NCBI GenBank assembly: GCA_900317905.1
Contig: ONIN01000011.1
Span: forward strand, 62,001 to 126,000
Length of the DNA: 64,000 bases
Direction: 5' to 3'
From: an uncultured Eubacteriales bacterium
GTDB taxonomy: Bacteria > Bacillota > Clostridia > Oscillospirales > Oscillospiraceae
The notes under the pieces are model-generated. The model worked only from the letters and a program-made list of their open reading frames with translations. It did no database searches and was not told the origin of the DNA. A program made the translations under genes and the position numbers. This document shows, piece by piece, positions 61,935 through 64,000 of this stretch (its first letter is position 1; every line of letters begins with the position of its first letter).

Positions 61935-64000
61935 ATGGCGAAAATTTCAGAGATCTTTGGCGTGAACGTGTTCAACGACGACGTGATGAAGGAGCGGCTG
62001 CCCAAGGAGACCTACAAGCAGGTGCAGCTGACGATCCAGACCGGCAAGCGTTTGAATGACGAGGCTGCGCGCATCGTGGCCAACGCCATGAAGGATTGGG
62101 CCATTGAGAAGGGCGCCACCCATTTCACCCACTGGTTCCAGCCCATGACCGGCGTCACCGCCGAGAAGCACGACAGCTTCATCTCCCCGGTGGACAGCGG
62201 CAACGTGATCATGGAGTTCTCCGGCAAGGAGCTGGTTCGCGGCGAGCCCGATGCCTCCAGCTTCCCCTCCGGCGGCCTGCGCGCCACCTTCGAGGCCAGA
62301 GGCTACACCGCCTGGGACCCCACCAGCTACGCCTTCATCAAGGACAACGTCCTCTGCATCCCCACGGCCTTCTGCTCCTACGGCGGTGAGGCGCTGGATA
62401 AGAAAACCCCGCTGCTCAGAAGCATGGACGCCCTGAACCGGGAGGGCCTGCGCATCACGAAGCTCTTCGGTCTTGACGACGTGAAGCGGATCGTCACCTC
62501 CGTGGGCCCGGAGCAGGAATATTTCCTCATCGACAAGTCTGTTTATAACCAGCGGCAGGATCTGGTCTACACCGGCCGCACGGTCTTCGGCGCCAAGCCC
62601 GTGAAGGGACAGGAGCTGGACGACCACTACTTCGGCACCATCAAGCCGAGAGTCAAGGCATTCATGAGCGATCTGGACGAGGAGCTCTGGAAGATGGGCG
62701 TCCTGGCCAAGACCGAGCACAACGAGGTGGCCCCCGCTCAGCACGAGCTGGCGCCCATCTACACCACCGGCAACCTGGCCGCTGACCATAACCAGCTGAT
62801 GATGGAGACCATGCAGAAGGTGGCCTCACGTCACGGCATGGTCTGCCTGCTCCACGAAAAGCCCTTCGCCGGCGTCAACGGCTCCGGCAAGCACAACAAC
62901 TGGTCCATCGGCACCGACACCGGCCTGAACTTCCTGGATCCAGGCGAGACCCCGGCGGAAAACGCCATCTTCCTGCTGACCCTCTGCGCGGTTATCCAGG
63001 CCGTGGACGACTATCAGGACATGCTGCGTATCAGCGTGGCCTCTCCCGGCAACGATCACCGTCTGGGCGCCAACGAGGCCCCGCCGGCCATCGTGTCCAT
63101 CTTCCTGGGCACCGAGCTGGAGGAGATCCTGGACGCCATCGAGTCCGGCACCGCCTATGTGGGCCAGGAGCGGGAGCTGCTGAAGATCGGCGTCCACGCG
63201 CTGCCCCGCTTCGCCAGAGACACCACTGACCGGAACCGCACCTCGCCCTTCGCCTTCACCGGCAACAAGTTCGAGTTCCGCATGCCCGGCTCCAGCGCCT
63301 CCATCTCCGGCGTCAACGTGGTGCTGAACACCGCCGTGGCCGAGAGTCTGCGTCAGTACGCCGACGAGCTGGAGGGAAGCGAGGACTTCGAGTCTGACCT
63401 CCAGGCCCTGATCCGCCGCGTCATCCACGACCACAAGCGCATCATCTTCAACGGCAACGGCTACACCGACGAGTGGGTGGAGGAAGCCGGGCGCCGCGGC
63501 CTTCTGAACCTGCGCACCACCCCCGAGGCGCTGCCGTACTACGTCTCCGACAAGAACGTGGCGCTCTTCACGCGGCATAAGGTCTACACCCGCGCCGAGA
63601 TGGAGGCCCGCTACGAGATCCATCTGGAGCACTACTGCAAGGTGCTGAACATCGAGGCCCTGACCATGATCGACATGTCCCGCCGGCACATCCTGCCCGC
63701 GGTGAGCAAGTACATCCACGAGCTCAGCGACACCGCCCTCGCGGTGCAGAGCCTCACCACCTCCGCCGTCTGCGCCTTTGAGCAGGAGCAGATCGCCGAG
63801 ATGTCCGGTCTGCTGTCCGACGCCTTCCGCAAGACCAAGAACCTGGACGCCGCCCTCTTCGGCGCCAAGTCCGTCTCCGGCAGCCAGGAGCTGGCGGATT
63901 ACTACCGTGACCGGGTCTTCACCGCCATGCAGGAGCTGCGCATCAGCGTCGACACCCTGGAGACCATGACGCCCTCGGACGTCTGGCCCTTCCCCAGCTA
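61935..64000 (+). CDS. glnN: Glutamine synthetase type III, cut by the window edge
   Basis: 688 codons are present and the stop is not reached; the frame ends in DVWPFPS, within a few residues of the usual GSIII end. It makes glutamine from glutamate, ammonia and ATP. GSIII features are the N-terminal [38 protein letters not shown], the metal and ATP regions VGPEQEYFL and [15 protein letters not shown], and [15 protein letters not shown]. It is much longer than GSI, as expected for a type III enzyme. It starts at ATG 61935 with AAAAGGGG ahead and lies behind an attenuator-like leader. Confidence 0.95.
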   Translation, partial: MAKISEIFGVNVFNDDVMKERLPKETYKQVQLTIQTGKRLNDEAARIVANAMKDWAIEKGATHFTHWFQPMTGVTAEKHDSFISPVDSGNVIMEFSGKELVRGEPDASSFPSGGLRATFEARGYTAWDPTSYAFIKDNVLCIPTAFCSYGGEALDKKTPLLRSMDALNREGLRITKLFGLDDVKRIVTSVGPEQEYFLIDKSVYNQRQDLVYTGRTVFGAKPVKGQELDDHYFGTIKPRVKAFMSDLDEELWKMGVLAKTEHNEVAPAQHELAPIYTTGNLAADHNQLMMETMQKVASRHGMVCLLHEKPFAGVNGSGKHNNWSIGTDTGLNFLDPGETPAENAIFLLTLCAVIQAVDDYQDMLRISVASPGNDHRLGANEAPPAIVSIFLGTELEEILDAIESGTAYVGQERELLKIGVHALPRFARDTTDRNRTSPFAFTGNKFEFRMPGSSASISGVNVVLNTAVAESLRQYADELEGSEDFESDLQALIRRVIHDHKRIIFNGNGYTDEWVEEAGRRGLLNLRTTPEALPYYVSDKNVALFTRHKVYTRAEMEARYEIHLEHYCKVLNIEALTMIDMSRRHILPAVSKYIHELSDTALAVQSLTTSAVCAFEQEQIAEMSGLLSDAFRKTKNLDAALFGAKSVSGSQELADYYRDRVFTAMQELRISVDTLETMTPSDVWPFPS

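Overview
The window reads as chromosomal DNA of an anaerobic, spore-forming, GC-rich member of the Clostridia, most like a gut Oscillospiraceae. The evidence is: sporulation genes (pdaB-like, yabP, yabQ, spoVAC); a ferredoxin-dependent 2-oxoacid oxidoreductase; formate-tetrahydrofolate ligase with FolD and a FocA-type formate channel; a complete V/A-type ATPase operon; desulfoferrodoxin; a type III glutamine synthetase; SLH-domain surface proteins; frequent TTG and GTG starts with strong AGGAGG sites; and small palindromic repeats typical of that family. The species assignment is inference. I saw no rRNA, tRNA, CRISPR array, phage or intact insertion sequence.

Layout. 1-6 kb: metallophosphoesterase, PdaB-like deacetylase, a MATE exporter, an NYN-LOTUS protein, a glutaredoxin-like protein and the yabP-yabQ-divIC-S1 cluster. 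6-10 kb: one very large secreted lipase-like protein. 10-18 kb: panB-fhs-folD (one-carbon/tetrahydrofolate chemistry), a polysaccharide flippase, a small membrane protein, a lipoprotein that looks like a circularly permuted solute-binding protein, and a formate/nitrite channel. 18-21 kb: a P-loop ATPase followed by korDABC, with korA broken by a frameshift. 21.6-26.7 kb: CarD, then a DtxR-like repressor divergent from an ABC transporter and an AraC regulator whose promoter carries a palindromic operator. 27-31 kb: a neurotransmitter:sodium symporter that has lost its stop, a voltage-gated potassium channel, spoVAC. 31-40 kb: a chimeric CHAP-ricin-Ig secreted protein, DUF1934-argS, a glycine-riboswitch-controlled alanine/glycine symporter, an SLH-NAGPA surface protein and a degenerate E2 acyltransferase. 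41-50 kb: nine V/A-ATPase genes. 50-64 kb: PAP2 phosphatase, a second NSS symporter, a CoA-transferase, rarA-DUF951, a 72-residue unknown, fumC-EamA-desulfoferrodoxin, an SGNH-SLH surface hydrolase and glnN cut by the window edge.

The genes together describe amino-acid fermentation by an anaerobe: sodium-coupled amino-acid uptake (two NSS carriers, one AGCS carrier), 2-oxoacid oxidation to acyl-CoA and reduced ferredoxin, CoA transfer, formate and C1-folate handling, and a rotary ATPase that couples ATP to ion transport.

The items I find most worth following up are the apparent circular permutation in the solute-binding lipoprotein, the covarying two-copy structured repeat, the DtxR-like repressor with its probable operator, the structured leader before glutamine synthetase, and the E2-like protein that lacks the catalytic histidine.
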